From assembly GCA_034770075.1 (NCBI GenBank), contig CM068377.1:70472358-70536357 (forward strand): a stretch of DNA of 64,000 nt, written 5' to 3'. Source of the stretch: Aralia elata (Eukaryota; Streptophyta; Magnoliopsida; Apiales; Araliaceae). Shown piece by piece: positions 35,380 through 48,416 of the stretch; position 1 is the stretch's first letter, and each line of letters begins with the position of its first letter. Made by a program: the position numbers and the translations under genes. Below the pieces are notes generated by a model that was not told where the DNA came from, made no database searches, and worked only from the letters and a program-made list of their open reading frames with translations.

Positions 35380-35787
35380 AAAGGTCCTATTATTAATAAA
35401 TAATAATAATATATATAAAAAATAAAATTAAAATTAAAAAAATATATTATTTAATTAGTTTACTAGGCTTATTTTTATAAAATGTTCTCTTCACAAAATG
35501 TATTTGGTTTATCATATGTGAGTACATTATTTTATGCCTTAGCTTCTTTATCAAAATTAAATAAGAGCAAAATTGGTATTAAAGGTTCTTCTTTAAAGGG
35601 CATTATTGAGATTTATTCTGATAAATTTTAGCAGGAATACAACTCTAAGGGTTTAAGCCTTGTGCTAAACCCGATCACTTTTCTTCTCTCTCACTGAATC
35701 CCTTCATCTCTTATCTCTCTCTGTTTATTTTTCTTTTCTCTCTCACAAAGCTAGGGTTTGCTTCCTTAATCTCTTATCACCATCTCA
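35380..35787 (+). other. E6 spacer between pol and envelope-like ORF
   Basis: AT-rich with TA and AAT runs at 35395-35455 and a CT-rich stretch at 35680-35750. No ORF or RNA gene seen. Confidence 0.6.
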
Positions 35788-36987
35788 ATGGCGAAGACAC
35801 GTGGAGGCCACACTGTTAACACCGGCCGGAAGCCATTCTGACGAGAAGAGGAATCAATCATGGCACCGAAAAACATCGCATCAATAGAAATATTCTTCAA
35901 AAATTGGCTGCCGATTTGGGGGCTTCTTCACAAAGTATGAAACGAAAAGGGAAATTATCAAAGGATAAAACCCTTATTATTGTGAGTATACCCGATTCCC
36001 CTAATATTCCTAGAGTTCATAGAACGGCTCTGACATTTAGATCCCAAAAATTTGTAACTCGTTTTCAAAACTTGATGGTTAATAAACCTATTGTTTATAG
36101 AAAACCAGTTGACCCGATTCTTTTTCATAATATTAAAGTCACAACCTTGTTTGGAAAATTTGGGTTATTTGCTATGTTGTCTCCTCCCAAATCTGTTTAT
36201 CCTATTTTGATGAAGTAATTTTTTGGAAACATGTCTGTTAAATCAGATAGGATAGATTCCTTTGTCCAAGAAAAACCTATATCAATTGACTCTGTTTTGT
36301 TGGGTACTCTGTTTAATATCCCCTGCACTGGCCCTTCTCCTTTTACTCTTAAGGGGCCTATTGAATTTGAAAATCTATCTGTTCTAGAACAACTAAGGAT
36401 TGTCAAAGATTGTCCTTCTGCTAAATTTGTATCTTTGCCCACTGTTATTGAAACAACACTTTTGAACAGTGTTGTGCATAAGATCATTCGTGCTAACCAG
36501 GTTCCTAGAACAGGTGACAGGTCTGACCTATCAGGATTTGATTCTGTCAGCACTAATATTGTCTTGAACAAAATTTAACTGTGCCTTACTAATGATCAAT
36601 CACATGGAAAGTTGCATCAAAACTAAATCCAAGTGCTTTCCCTACGATGGATTTTTAACGAAAATCTTTGCTCACTTTGGTATCTCTTTTGAATATGAAG
36701 AAGTGGTTCAACTATCTGAAATAATTGATGAAACTGTGTTTGGAAATTTAAAATTGAAAGTCAGTGTTGATGGTCTCTTATCATGGGACATAGAGGACTC
36801 TGTTATCCCAGTCTCTGATCCTACTAATTGTATTCCTCACTTTCCTACTTTAGTTCCTAATTTTCACTCTATTCCACCTAATCCTTCTGTTCCTATCCCT
36901 CCTGGTCCCCAAATTTTTGAGCTATATCACCTTGTTCAAGATATGGGCAGTAAGCTAGACATTGTGCTTGTCATAGTTAACACCCTC
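35788..36987 (+). pseudogene. E6 envelope-like ORF (5' part), broken
   Basis: Begins at ATG 35788 (MAKTRGGHTVNTGRKPF) and is stopped by TGA at 35839. A shifted frame continues from about 35904 (MAADLGASSQSMKRKGK), with TAA at 36216-36218, TAA near 36576, and further frame changes to a Pro-rich segment (LVPNFHSIPPNPSVPIPPG). Placement after pol and the VLLGTLFNIPCTGPSPF block fit the SIRE envelope-like family. I see no convincing signal peptide or membrane span, so an envelope role is not shown. S3 splits it at 36987. Confidence 0.85.
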
Positions 36988-37214
36988 TGTGACGCCCCCA
37001 AATCCGTGTAACATCAAACACAGGATATGGTGCTCACGATACGTCAAACACCATCATCTAACTAGACAAGCTTCATAAATAATAACAATATTTATAATAG
37101 TATTCGAATAAAATCCCAGGTTTACATAACCTTAAATAACCTTAAACTTAATTTAGCGTTTATCGCTACGATACATCAATGCGGAAATCTAAAACTATTA
37201 CAAAAATAAACTTT

Positions 37215-37288
37215 TTAATTCTTCATCTTAGTTTTTCCCTTGTCCTTGCCCTTGCCCTTGCCCGAACCCTCTGCTTTCTCACCCTTAA
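37215..37288 (-). other. S3 Gly-Lys-rich micro-ORF tail after a splice-acceptor-like site
   Basis: Minus strand: AACATTTCAG, then a frame reading VKGEKAEGSGKGKGKDKGKT and ending KMKN plus TAA at 37215. The same layout occurs in the E8 LTR at 56640-56689. Whether it is translated is unknown; no upstream exon is identified. Confidence 0.5.
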
Positions 37289-38493
37289 CTGAAATGTTAA
37301 ACAAGAATGAGCACAAGTTGCCCAACAAGTATGTAAAATAATATGAAAATGAATATCAAGATTAAAATCGTCTATTTTGATATCTCTCCATAATCGAAAG
37401 AATAATCAAAAAGTAGTGTCGGATGTCAAAGATAAGAGTTCAAGAATTTCCAATAGCATACTAAGGGGTATAAGAACCCTGAACATTGTTTTTAATTCTT
37501 CGAAAACCATCAGAAGTTTTGACAATCAAATAGACTGTAAAACATTCTCCGCAAGTACTCCAGGTGATCAGCCTTTCGTACCCTACATTGTGCACAAGTA
37601 TAAAGTTTGTTCGCATAAGCGTAAATGGGTCTATATGCCCGGTATCAGTTTTTTCCCGTTATTCGGGTTGTTCATCTTAGTACTCATGCGGGACCGCACC
37701 AAAACAATTTGGATTGGTAGATTTTAAGTAGCTACAATGAATTTGAATTGCTCAAATAACATAACGTTTCACTTCAATAATATCTAGCCAGTACTAAAAG
37801 ACTAGAAAGCATACTCGAAAGCAATTTCATTAATGAATAAGAACTTTAAAGCATAGCAATTGAATTAACAATTGAGTAGTCATCAATAAAGTTTGTACAA
37901 CACTAGAATTTGTCAAACTTATGACATAAGAAACTTGTACATGTTGATAATTAGCACAAGTTAAGAATCTCCTGATCACTGAATAAGTGAAATAAGGATA
38001 GAATAATTGCTCAACTGAACGGGTGAAATTAAAACTCGCATTCACTAGAATAAAGGTAATGCAGATAGAATACTTGCCTTTCGCGTAGTTTATGATTATT
38101 GTTAATCTTTACTGCAAATATCCTATATATATATTCATATACAGATATTCATTAGTCACTCATTCACAATAACCGATTCTCATATTCTACTCACTCAATA
38201 CATATCAAATGCAAATGTTTCATGATTATAGATGTGTATTACCAACATACATTTAACCAAATATACCTTTAAAACATTTCATCATATATCACAAATTGTT
38301 GTTTTTGTTTTTACTCCAAAAGTTTCATTTATAAAACCTGTTTAAACCTTTTTAAACCTTGGTTCAACATAGCTATTACATACTTAGATAATACAAACAT
38401 TCAAATGGTCATATAATAAATCTTATAAGAATTTAACACACATGTATCAAGCTTTAGATTACAAACAGAACATCTTGACCACTCTGCAGCACG

Positions 38494-38902
38494 GCGCGGC
38501 CGCGCTGCTTTTATGCCTGGGAGTGGCGCGGTTGCGCTACTCCCATTCAGGCCCAGAATTGAGCTCTTCAATGCACATCTCTCTTTCTAGCATGTTAGGG
38601 TCTTAGTATTCAATAACTAACAAATATACACATGCTCAAATGTTAATAAAACATATTTATGACGTTTCTTCAATTCTAAATAATCTTTCCTAAACATAAT
38701 ATCTAGCGAAATCATAGTTTACATATCACTTTGTGATAACATACTCATGATACATCTTAATATATGTTTAAGGCTTCTTCATGCTCATAATACAAGGTTA
38801 AGTTGAGTACTAACGGCTAAGCAATTAAAAGAAAACATCAGTGTTTGGTTCTGGTGCAGCGCGGCCGCGCCTTGTTTAGCTTTGGTACCAGCGCGACCGC
38901 GC
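38494..38902. repeat. Two pairs of GC-rich palindromes in S3
   Basis: GCGCGGCCGCGC at 38494 and 38859 (perfect), GCGCGGTTGCGC at 38526 and GCGCGACCGCGC at 38891. Members of each pair are 32 bp apart. The 38891 unit extends into 11-bp arms (GTACCAGCGCG, AC, CGCGCTGGTAC); the 38526 unit has 11-bp arms with one mismatch. Confidence 0.92.
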
Positions 38903-40242
38903 TGGTACTCAGACACAGGTGATGCAGGCTTCTGCTGTTGCGAACCAAACCTTTCAAAAACTTACACAATGACAATTTTAAACACAAACCAACATTATAA
39001 CTCAACTAGAAACCACATGACTTACATAATTAACTATTCTAATAGCACCAACAACTTTATTAGCAAATTTAGAGCCTCTAAAATCAAATTTCTTACAATG
39101 TAATCCCATTTAAGCAATTTAACCAATATGAACATGTTTCGCATTTCTTGACCGAATTCAGAGCATACATAACATGATTAAACTCAGAATTTTCATTCTT
39201 TAATACTCTACAATCGTCAATTATCAATAACATAGCAACACATAACCCAATCAGAACATCTAACTCAAAGAATAAACATTTTTCTCATCATTTCTTATAT
39301 GAAAACTAACAATTGTTAATATTACCTCTTGGATGAATTCCCTTCTTGGATTAACACTGAGGATGCTTCTCTTCTAGCTTGATTAACCCTCTAAAACTCC
39401 AGAAATCCTTCAAGCTCTCGTTCTCACACACCCATTCACAATTTCTTTCTCTCGGGTAGAAAATATTTAGTAAAAGGAGAAGTGTTTTTAGTAGAGAATA
39501 TATATATCTTTGGTGACTGAATTCTCCAATCCTTTCATCTTCAATCATCAGTTGCAACCCATTAATCCCCATGAACCAAATGAATTAGTGAGGGAGGGGT
39601 TATGGAAATTTAAGGTTTTGGAAAATATAACTCCCTTCTTCTTCAATTCTGCAATAACCGTGCTCTCCCCTCTCACTTGTCCCACTTTTATGGTCACTTC
39701 TCCAAATTCAGCTGATGAAATTTTGATAAATAAAATATTATTTTAATCTATTAATCAATTAATAAGCCGTTTAACCAATTTGCTCTCCGAAATCCACATT
39801 TTCGATACTATAGTCGATTCCTACTAAAATCGACATTCCGAACGTCGTGAGAATATTAGTTTTGTCAATTTAGCTCCCGAAATTCTAGTTTGACTTTTTA
39901 CCCAAAAAAGTCAACCGGTTGACTTTGACAAAAAAGTCAACCCCGACACATTTTGTGTTTACAGTCCATTCTTACTAATTTCGACGTTCCGAATTCAAAT
40001 CCGTTGTCCGCTTCACCAGATTCCACTCCGAAATCAATTTGAGTTTTAGCTTCATTCTTGTGTTTAATACAATTGTTAACTACATAGTTAATTTCAAATA
40101 ACTAAATTAAACCAAACCAACTATCTATATACATCTCATCATATAACTCAATACAATATATATTTATTAAAATCACTCAATAGATTCACATAAATTCAAT
40201 TTATTAAATTCATTAAATTACAATATGATCTCAGGTATTACA

Positions 40243-40401
40243 CCCTCTCTAACTCAATCACGTCTTTATCGGATAGGGTAACTACAGTTGCAGAAAGGGT
40301 TGAGACCTTGATGGCTCGTTATGATTCTTTAGATGTCAAATTGAAAGATCTTGACAAAAAGATTGACGAAGGGCTATATGAGACTGATCCAGATGAAGCC
40401 T
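40243..40401 (+). pseudogene. E6 envelope-like ORF, C-terminus
   Basis: Continues the ORF after S3 in a coiled-coil-like frame (ITSLSDRVTTVAERVETLMA, then YDSLDVKLKDLDKKIDEGLY) ending DPDEA and TAG at 40399-40401. The heptad-like spacing of V/L residues suggests a coiled coil. Confidence 0.82.
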
Positions 40402-40859
40402 AGCAACCCTTTTTGATAATGACAAAGGGGGAGAGTTTTTGGGAAAGAATGGGATGAGGGATGGGATGACTAAGGGTTGACTAATATTTTTTGGATGTTA
40501 TTATTGATGGGATTTTTAACTGATGCTTATTAATTTGGTTTTGGATCTGAATTTGATTATATCTATGATGGATTTAAGTGGTTATAATGTGTTTAAATTT
40601 GATTATTATCTTGGGATGATTTAATGGTTATGATATCTATTGGAGAAATTGTTTTTAAGTATGATATCTGTTTGGATATGGTTATGTTCGTTATAGTGAT
40701 GTTTAGAATATGTTTTACCAACTGTGATATGAGGAATAAATCTATATTATTTTCCTATCAGGTTAAGTATTCATGGTCTTTCGTTTATATGTCATTTATA
40801 TGCATAAATTTAGGGGGAGCCATATAGTTAGGGGGAGCATGTTGATTACAAGGTATAAT
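40402..40859 (+). other. E6 3' non-coding region
   Basis: GACAAAGGGGGAGAG at about 40422, TTTAGGGGGAGC at 40808 and GTTAGGGGGAGCATGTTGATT at 40828 resemble the true tract and LTR start at 51701-51720. No gene. E5 is inserted after ATAAT (40855-40859). Confidence 0.7.
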
Positions 40860-42433
40860 TGTTAGGTTTGTATATAAAGCAAGCATGCAATCAAATTACA
40901 TAAATAAAGCGGAAGCGTGATAAAACGTATTTTAAAATTTTCATACAAACCATCACCATGATCTATCCTTGTGTTCAATTATCAATTAAACGAAAGAGAA
41001 AGAGAATATGAATTATACCCTCGTAGAACAAAGCTTCCTCGGGTACAAGTTCAACTCCTAGTCCTTCGTATTCTCTTCGAATTCCACCGATGAGATTCCT
41101 TCCTTTGATCAACGTTAGCCACCCAAGTGTTTGGCCTCTAGAGATGATCCACCAAGGAAGAATAGGTATTCAAGAAGTTGGGTATTGGCAAAACCCTAGT
41201 TTCTATCTCTATATAAATTGCAAGTACTCTCCACAATCTAATGCAAGAGTGTGTAACCCTAATCTATGATAAGATTCCTCTTATTTATAGATGTAGGAAT
41301 AACCCTTCTCTAAACTATTTAGGATTAGGGTTTCTATTATAATGAAACTCCTTTAATTAATTATGCTCCTAATCCAATTAGGAATTCATGGGAGAGTACT
41401 TCTATTAATTAATTCTCAATCCCTATTAGGAACTAAATAATAATAATAGTAATAATAATAATAAGACTCATCTTATTAAATTATATTTAATATTTCCAAA
41501 ATATTAAATAATAAATATTAAGCTATTTAATTTATTCTATCTCCATAGATTAAATTAAATACACTTAACTTATTATTACAATTATGCCATTTATTTCTTA
41601 AATAAATATTTTCCTTTTGCGGTGTGACCCTTTAGGTTCTCCATATTAAACCGGTTGTGAATAAATCAATTAGAACAATTCTAATCTTATTTAAATAAAT
41701 AATATTTATTCTACAATAAAGGTAAGCCCCTTAGCGCTCAACGACTTTCCAGATAATATAGATTTCAACATTAATCACAAAAGAACCTTTCAGTGAATAG
41801 TTACCGTACAATTCAATCCTTCTACCATACAATGTCCCAATTAAATATAAGACATGGATTTACTGTCAAGTCTTATTTTATTTAATTATATGTATTTCGA
41901 TTCCAAAAATGCACAACTCTAAATAATGCAAATTAGAAACTCCTTTCTAATTTCATTCTGTCTTGGCCAAGGACTACTGAGTTGTCATTTATCGAATCAC
42001 ATAGGACATTTCACATCTTTTACTAGACGTAGTAGATTCTTTGTTGATCATTCACCTATCTCCATGCACAACTTATTATACCCAATCATACCCTTTGAAA
42101 TACCCTAAAGGTCTTAAGGGACATGTCAAAGTATAACTCATCATGCACAAGATACTATGATGATCTCAAGTCCAAAGATCATTTTTACTACTATCACTAC
42201 AGGAATTCCTATTGACATGCGAGTAAAACTCCATTAGGTATTCCTTAGCGAGCCACGTTCAGTGTACTTATTCTCCAATAAGCACCTACATACTTGCTTT
42301 AGTGTCTCCACACAAATGATTATGAGATCAATCATCCTCTTCTCAAGAGCAAGCAACGTATGTACTAATCTATCCGGATTCACTAATCCCCATTTTAGTA
42401 ATCCATCGATTAGGAACGATTTTAGTTTATGAG

Positions 42434-44044
42434 TGATAAGTAGGTTTCATACCTACTTATTGGATACTATTTGGTTTCATTTGTTGCTTATCTAATAGCT
42501 ACTTAGTACGTTTTCATGCATTTTTTCCCTTTCTTTTGGTATTGTTTCACTATTTGCATTCTATGGTTTTTGTACGGTTTTTGGGTAGTTTGACACGGGT
42601 TTTGATGCATTCGTTGTTTGGGAGCTAAATGATTATTTGTTGCTTGTACAGGACACGAGAATCGAGAAATCAGGCTACAGCAGTACAGCAGCAGACTGGC
42701 AACCGGCGCAGCTGCGCCCTGCTTGGCCTTGAGGCCGGCGCAGCTGCGCCCCTCCTGTTCCTTCCCTGCCCCCCGGCGCAGCTGCGCCTCTTTTACAAAG
42801 GGCGCCGGCGCAGCTGCGCCTGTCGCCAGCCAGCCAGCCATGTAGACACGTTCCAGCCAGCGAAGCAGCACTTCCATAAAATCATGCAATACCATATTTT
42901 GAGGTTCTAGTGGAGCAAAACTTTATTAGTGGGAATCAGAATAAGTCAAATGAAGACAAATTATGCATGTAATATATTCAATTTTGAAAGAGCTCCTCCT
43001 CCACGAAAATTAGTGAGTTTTACTGCATTATTAGATAAAAAATAAGAATACTCTAGCTGAGCTTTGAATTCACTTGGGAACTGAAGAATGGAGATATATG
43101 GATGCTGAATTGAAGCTTAGGAGCAAGAAATCAACAATCTACACAACTTTGAAATTCATCAGAAGTTGCAGAATGGAATAGGGAGCTTTACTATTTCATG
43201 TTTTTGATTAATTTTTCTTATTCTGTAATAATGATGATGAACCAATTGTGTATGATAAATTTTATTATTATTATCATGAACTAAATTTAATTCTTGGGAT
43301 TATAATGGATCTTGTGCTTAACTGAAAATTGATATGCTTCCTTATTATTGCTAGTTGGTTATGAAATGAATGTCTAGCATAATCTACACTTAATGTTTAA
43401 TTGCTTGATCACCAATTACTGTGATAATTTATATGGAATTGAGAAAGGAAGTATAAATTAAGATCTAATTATGCTAGCATATGTTCATAATATTTACACT
43501 CCTCGTGAAGTTATGATTCGTACTTAGGATAGGGATATACCTAAGTACCATATGTGGCCAATTGAGAACCTGTACTTAAACCCTCTTGATTGTAACTCAC
43601 ATAGAAATATAGTGTGTTAGTCATCTAGGGTATTCACATTCATTCTATCAATTGTGGATTTAGTGTGATATGAATATGGTGCATCGAGAGATGGTCATAT
43701 TTTACATTCGTGTTCTCGACCAACATTCCATAGTAGTCAATTAGCAACAATAGGAAGCATGGAAATCTAAGTTTGCATTAAGTGAAATTATAATCCCAAG
43801 CCCATAAAATCTGTATTTGCACAACCGTAATTTGTTCTATTTGTTTCATTAGTAATCGTTAGATAATCTCATCACTAAAATCAATTGTTTAAAGAGACCG
43901 AAATAATTATAAAATCGGTGTTTGTAGTCATAAATGCAATTCAATTCCTCGTGGGATCGATACTTTACTTACTTTATATTACTTGTGGATCACGTGCACT
44001 TGCGTGTATGAGTCGTATTTGTTATACATACAAATATCCCAACA
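42434..44044 (+). mobile_element. S4: solo Athila-type LTR in E5 3' LTR
   Basis: 1611 bp, TGATAAGTAGGTTTCATACC ... AATATCCCAACA, with target duplication ATGAG (42429-42433 and 44045-44049). The uninterrupted site is seen in the E5 5' LTR near 51460. The block at 43490-43740 is similar to S1 20470-20720 reversed, so the two are relatives. Contains a conserved CTCGTGGGATCGATACTTTA block near 43958. Confidence 0.92.
42706..42819. repeat. GC-rich palindrome array in S4
   Basis: Four perfect GCGCAGCTGCGC copies start at 42706, 42738, 42776 and 42808; steps 32, 38 and 32 bp. All are in fact the 14-bp GGCGCAGCTGCGCC. Confidence 0.95.
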
Positions 44045-44265
44045 ATGAGCTATCTTGAATTTAGATCTCATTAGCATGATCACCATCATGATTCTAAAAG
44101 CATTGCTCAAAACTATGGGTTTATCACATTTAATATAACAGCACTATGTAAATAATATAAAATGCCTTTCAAGAAAATCAATTCTTTTATTAATAAATGA
44201 ATAAGATTACAAAGTATATGCTACATCATATCAAATATGATTGGCTTGTGTGCATACTACTTTCA

Positions 44266-44277
44266 ATCTCCCACTTG
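44266..44277 (-). other. E5 polypurine tract
   Basis: Minus strand CAAGTGGGAGAT next to LTR start TGAAAGTAG, identical to E4. Confidence 0.85.
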
Positions 44278-44279
44278 CA

Positions 44280-47200
44280 CTAAAGCCAATCGTCATGGTA
44301 TCTAATACCCATCTTCTCTAAGTGACGATCAAACTACTGTTGTGTTAAAGCTTTAGTAAATGGATCTGCAATGTTGTCTTGAGAGTCCACATGCTCCAGG
44401 GTGACATCTCCTCTTTCAATGATCTCTCTAATCAAATGAAACTGTCGCAACACGTGTTTGGATTTCTGATGAGACCTGGGTTCCTTAGCCTGCGCAACAG
44501 CTCCGTTGTTGTCACAGAATAAAGGTACTGCTCCTCTAATGCTAGGAACCAGTCCAAGTTCAGTTACGAACTTCTTTATCCAAACAGCTTCCTTTGCAGC
44601 TTCACTTGCAGCTATGTACTCTGCCTCTGTCACTGAATCAACAACTGTTTGCTGCTTGGAACTTTTCCAACTCACTGCGCCACCGTTTAAGGTAAACACG
44701 TACCCTGAAACGGATTTACTATCATCTTGGTCCGTTTGAAAACTTGAGTCTGTATAGCCCTCTAGTTTCAATTCAGATCCACCGTAGACAAGAAATACAT
44801 CCTTAGTTCTTCTCAAGTACTTTAGGATGTTTTTCACTGCCTTCCAGTGCTCTTCTCCTGGATTCGACTGATATCTACTTGTTACACTAAGTGCATGAGC
44901 GACATCTGGTCTAGTACATATCATACCGTACACGATAGATCCTATTGCGGAAGCATAAGGAATCTTACTCATACGGTCTCTCTCCTCAGGTGTCTTTGGG
45001 GCCTGTTTCTTGGAGAGATGTATTCCATAGCTCATCGGCATGAGACCTCTCTTGGAATCTTCCATGCTAAACCTCTTTAGCATTGAGTCAATGTACTTTC
45101 CTTGGGTCAAGCCAAGCATCCTTTTAGATCTATCTCTATAGATCTTTATCCCCAAAATATAGGATGCCTCACCCAAGTCCTTCATGGAGAAGTGTTTAGA
45201 TAACCAAATTTTGATCGACTGTAGCTTAGGAACATCATTCCCTATCAGTAATATATCATCAACATATAATACAAGGAATGATACAATGCTCCCACTAACC
45301 TTCTTGTACATACAAGGTTCATCCTCATTTTTGATAAAATCAAACCTTTTGATTATCTCATCAAAACGGATGTTCCATCTTCGAGAAGCTTGCTTCAACC
45401 CATAAATGGATCGTTGTAGCTTACAGATTTGGTTTGTTCCAACCGTTGAAACAAAACCCTCTAGCTGTATCATATATACATTCTCCTCAAGCTCTCCATT
45501 GAGGAAGACCGTTTTCACGTCCAATTGCTAGATTTCGTTGTCATAATAAGCTGCAATTGCAAGCAAAATCCGAATGGACTTGAGCATTGCTACTGGTGAG
45601 AAGGTTTCATCATAGTCAACTCCTTGCCTTTGTTTGAAACCTTTTGCAACCAGTCGGGCCTTATAGATCTCTACCTTGCCATCTGCTCTAATCTTTCTCT
45701 TAAAGACCCATTTACACCCAATAAGCTTAATGCCCTCAGGTGGTGAAACCAAAGTCCATACTTGGTTTTCATACATGGAGTCCATCTCGGATTTCATGGC
45801 TTTTAGCCATTTCTCTGAGTATTTACTACTCATAACCTCTTCGTAAGTCAATGGATCATCATCATCTATGATGCGTATCTCATCATCATCCTCTATGATG
45901 AATCCATACCTCTCAGGTATCTTCGGTACTCTTCCAGATTTACGAATAGGTTGTGGTACAGTAGGTTCTTCTACTTGGTCAGGTACCTGACTTTGATCTG
46001 GAGTATTTTGTGGTTCTTGAACTTCTTCAAGATATATCTTACTCTCACTGACCCCTTCAAGGATAAATTCCTTTTCCAAGAAGGCAGCGTGTTTCGCTAT
46101 AAACACATTTTGATCAGTAGGATGATAGAAATAATATCCTAAACTTTCTTTAGGATATCCCATAAATCTACACTTGTCGGATCTAGTCTTCAGCTTATCA
46201 TGCTCAAACCTTTTGACATAAGCTGGACAACCCCAAGTCTTAACATGCTTAAGACTAGGTTTCCTTCCTGTCCATATCTCATATGGGGTCTTTGGGACGG
46301 ATTTGGTAGGTACCTTGTTAAGTAGGTATCCAGTCGATTCTAGGGCATAACCCCAGAAGGATACTGGAAGGTCGGTAAAACTCATCATGGAACGAACCAT
46401 GTCCAACAATGTTCGATTTCTCCTTTCAGATACACCATTCAACTGTGGCATCCCTGGTGGAGTCCATTGTGAGATTATACCATTCTCTTTGAGACAATTG
46501 AGAAACTCATTGGTTAAGTATTCCCCACCTCGATCCGATCGAAGAATTTTAATACTCTTACCAGTTTGTTTCTCTACTTCACTTCTGAATTCTTAGAACT
46601 TTTCAAACGATTCAGATTTGTATTTCATTAAATACACATATCCAAATCTAGAATGATCATCAGTGAAAGTAATAAAATAAGAATACCCTCCTCGTGCATT
46701 CGTTGTCATAGGTCCACATACGTCTGTATGTACCAATGCTAACAACTCTGTAACTCTTTCTCCTTTTCCACTAAAAGGAGATTTAGTCATCTTACCAATG
46801 AGACAAGATTCACATATTGGATATGATTCGTAATCAGATAGCTCTAAAAGTCCATCTTTATGCAACTTGGATAATCTTGTTTCATTGATATGACCGAGTC
46901 TACAGTGCCACATAAAGGTATAATTAACATCATCTCTTTTTCTTTTCTTAGTTTGTTCAATTTGAAGTATATTTTCATGCAAGTCGAGTATGTAAAGTCC
47001 ATTCAGTAAGTTCCCAACACTATATAAAACATTTTTATTATAAATAGAACAACTGTTGTTCTTTATTATAATATCAAAACCATCAATATCCAATACAGAA
47101 ATTGAAATAATGTTTCTAATGAGTGTCAGAACATAATAACAATTATTTAAATTAATGAACTTGCCCGAAGGCAGTGCTAAACAATAAGTCCCTACAGCTA

Positions 47201-48210
47201 ATGCAGCAACCTTTGCTCCATTTCCCACTCGTAGAACGACTTCATCCTTGTTCAGCTTTCTACTTCTGCTTAGTCCCTGCATATTATTACATATGTGAGA
47301 ACTACAGTCGGTATCCAATACCCAAGTAAAATTTGACTTTCAGAAAAATTAATTTCAATCATGAACAAACCTAGATCGGAAGTCGAAGCTTCTCTAAGCT
47401 TCTTTTGGTCCGCAAGATACTGCTTGCAGTTCCTCTTCCAGTGTCCCGGCTTATTGCAATGGTAGCAAATTCCTTTGCTATCTGGATCAGGTTTCTTTTT
47501 ATCCTTTCTCTTCGCCTTTCCCTTAGCCTTCTTGTTTTTCTTCTTTTCAGAAGATACCTTGGGCCTCTTCCTTTTCTTGGAAGAATCATCCACTAGTAAG
47601 ACTTGGTTCTTGTTGGATGAGAAGTGACCTTCAGCAGTTTTCAACATGTTAAGTAACTCAGGCAAGCTGACGTCCAACTTATTCATGTGAAAATTCACAA
47701 CAAATTGTGAGAAGGTGTCCGGGAGTGACTGCAAGATCAAATCTTGGCTTAACTCTCCATCCATCACGAACCCAAGTTGTCCAAGTTGTTCAATCAAATT
47801 GATCATCTTTAGGACATGAGTCTCAACAGCAGTGCCCTCGGTCATACGAGATCGGAAGAGCTCCTTAGATATCTGATATCTAGCAGTCCTACTTTGCTCA
47901 CCATACAACTCTTTGAGGTGCAGCAATATAGTATGAGCATCCATAGTTTCATGTGACGCTGAAGCTCGTTACTCATGGATGCGAGCATGATGCATTGAGC
48001 CAGGATTGCATCATCTTGCCACTTTCTGAAAGTAGCAATCTTTTCCTCAGAGGTTGTTTCTGCAACACTTGCAGGGACTGGCGAATTTAGGACATAAGAA
48101 ATCTTTTCAGCAGTGAGAACAATTCTCAGATTCCTTAACCAGTCCGTATAATTCGGTCCGGTCAGTTTGTTAGCATCAAGTATGCTACGCAGTGATAGTG
48201 AGTTTGACAT
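44280..48210 (-). pseudogene. E5 gag-pol: gag, protease, integrase, reverse transcriptase, RNase H
   Basis: From ATG 48210 (MSNSLSLRSILDANKLTGPN). Gag has a CYHCNKPGHWKRNC knuckle (about 47438-47479) after a Lys-rich stretch. Protease reads LDTDCSSH, with Asp at 47307-47309 where the family has Gly (DTG). Integrase: zinc finger WHCRLGHINETR ... CESCLIGK, LVHTDVCGPM, LRSDRGGEY, MPQLNGVSERRNRT. RT: LYVDDILLIGND near 45256. RNase H: GYTDSSFQTDQDD. Lesions: frameshifts near 47955 and 47330; TAA at 46593-46595; TAG at 45528-45530 (Trp site); TAG at 44334-44336 (Gln site). It ends at TAG 44280-44282. Confidence 0.93.
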
Positions 48211-48416
48211 TTTTAAATTCTGCATGTGAAATAGACAATATTTTAGCACACATTCATTTAATTAATTACCAAAATAAATTAGGTCTTTATTTAAATTGGT
48301 ATCTCCCACTATTTTCATCAAACTATATTACCCTCAATATATATATATATAGTTCGGCAAATCTAATTAAAGATTTGCTAGTGAGATTAAGGATCCCATT
48401 TCAAATGTATATAGCC

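Larger units (their letters stand above)
36988..40242 (-). mobile_element. S3: solo chromovirus-type gypsy LTR in E6
   Basis: 3255 bp; plus-strand ends TGTGACGCCCCCAAATCC ... GATCTCAGGTATTACA. A perfect 5-bp target duplication CCCTC flanks it (36983-36987 and 40243-40247). On the minus strand it ends GGATTTGGGGGCGTCACA, like the E8 LTR (GGGGGTGTCACA), and shares internal blocks with it (near 37540-37680 against E8 56280-56400). It carries two pairs of GC palindromes and a hairpin/acceptor/micro-ORF module near 37215-37330. Confidence 0.92.
40860..44265 (-). repeat. E5 3' LTR, interrupted by S4
   Basis: TGTTAGGTTTGTATATAAAG ... CATACTACTTTCA. Lacks 31 bp present in the 5' LTR near 50700-50740; the gap lies between repeats of ATTTAAATAAATA, so it looks like a slippage deletion. 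E4's LTR has the longer form. Confidence 0.93.

Noticed and set aside
35904..37011. Host single-copy gene
   Set aside because: Its position after copia pol, Pro-rich and coiled-coil ends, and the continuation past S3 fit the SIRE envelope-like ORF.
36983..40247. MULE/DNA transposon with a 9-bp target duplication (ACACCCTCT)
   Set aside because: The ends fit an LTR (TGTGACGCCCCC ... GGTATTACA) with a 5-bp CCCTC duplication; extra flank identity is chance. Homology to the E8 LTR supports this.
40624..40827. 67-residue hydrophobic ORF in the E6 3' region
   Set aside because: Short, low complexity, in a non-coding interval with no homology that I recognise.
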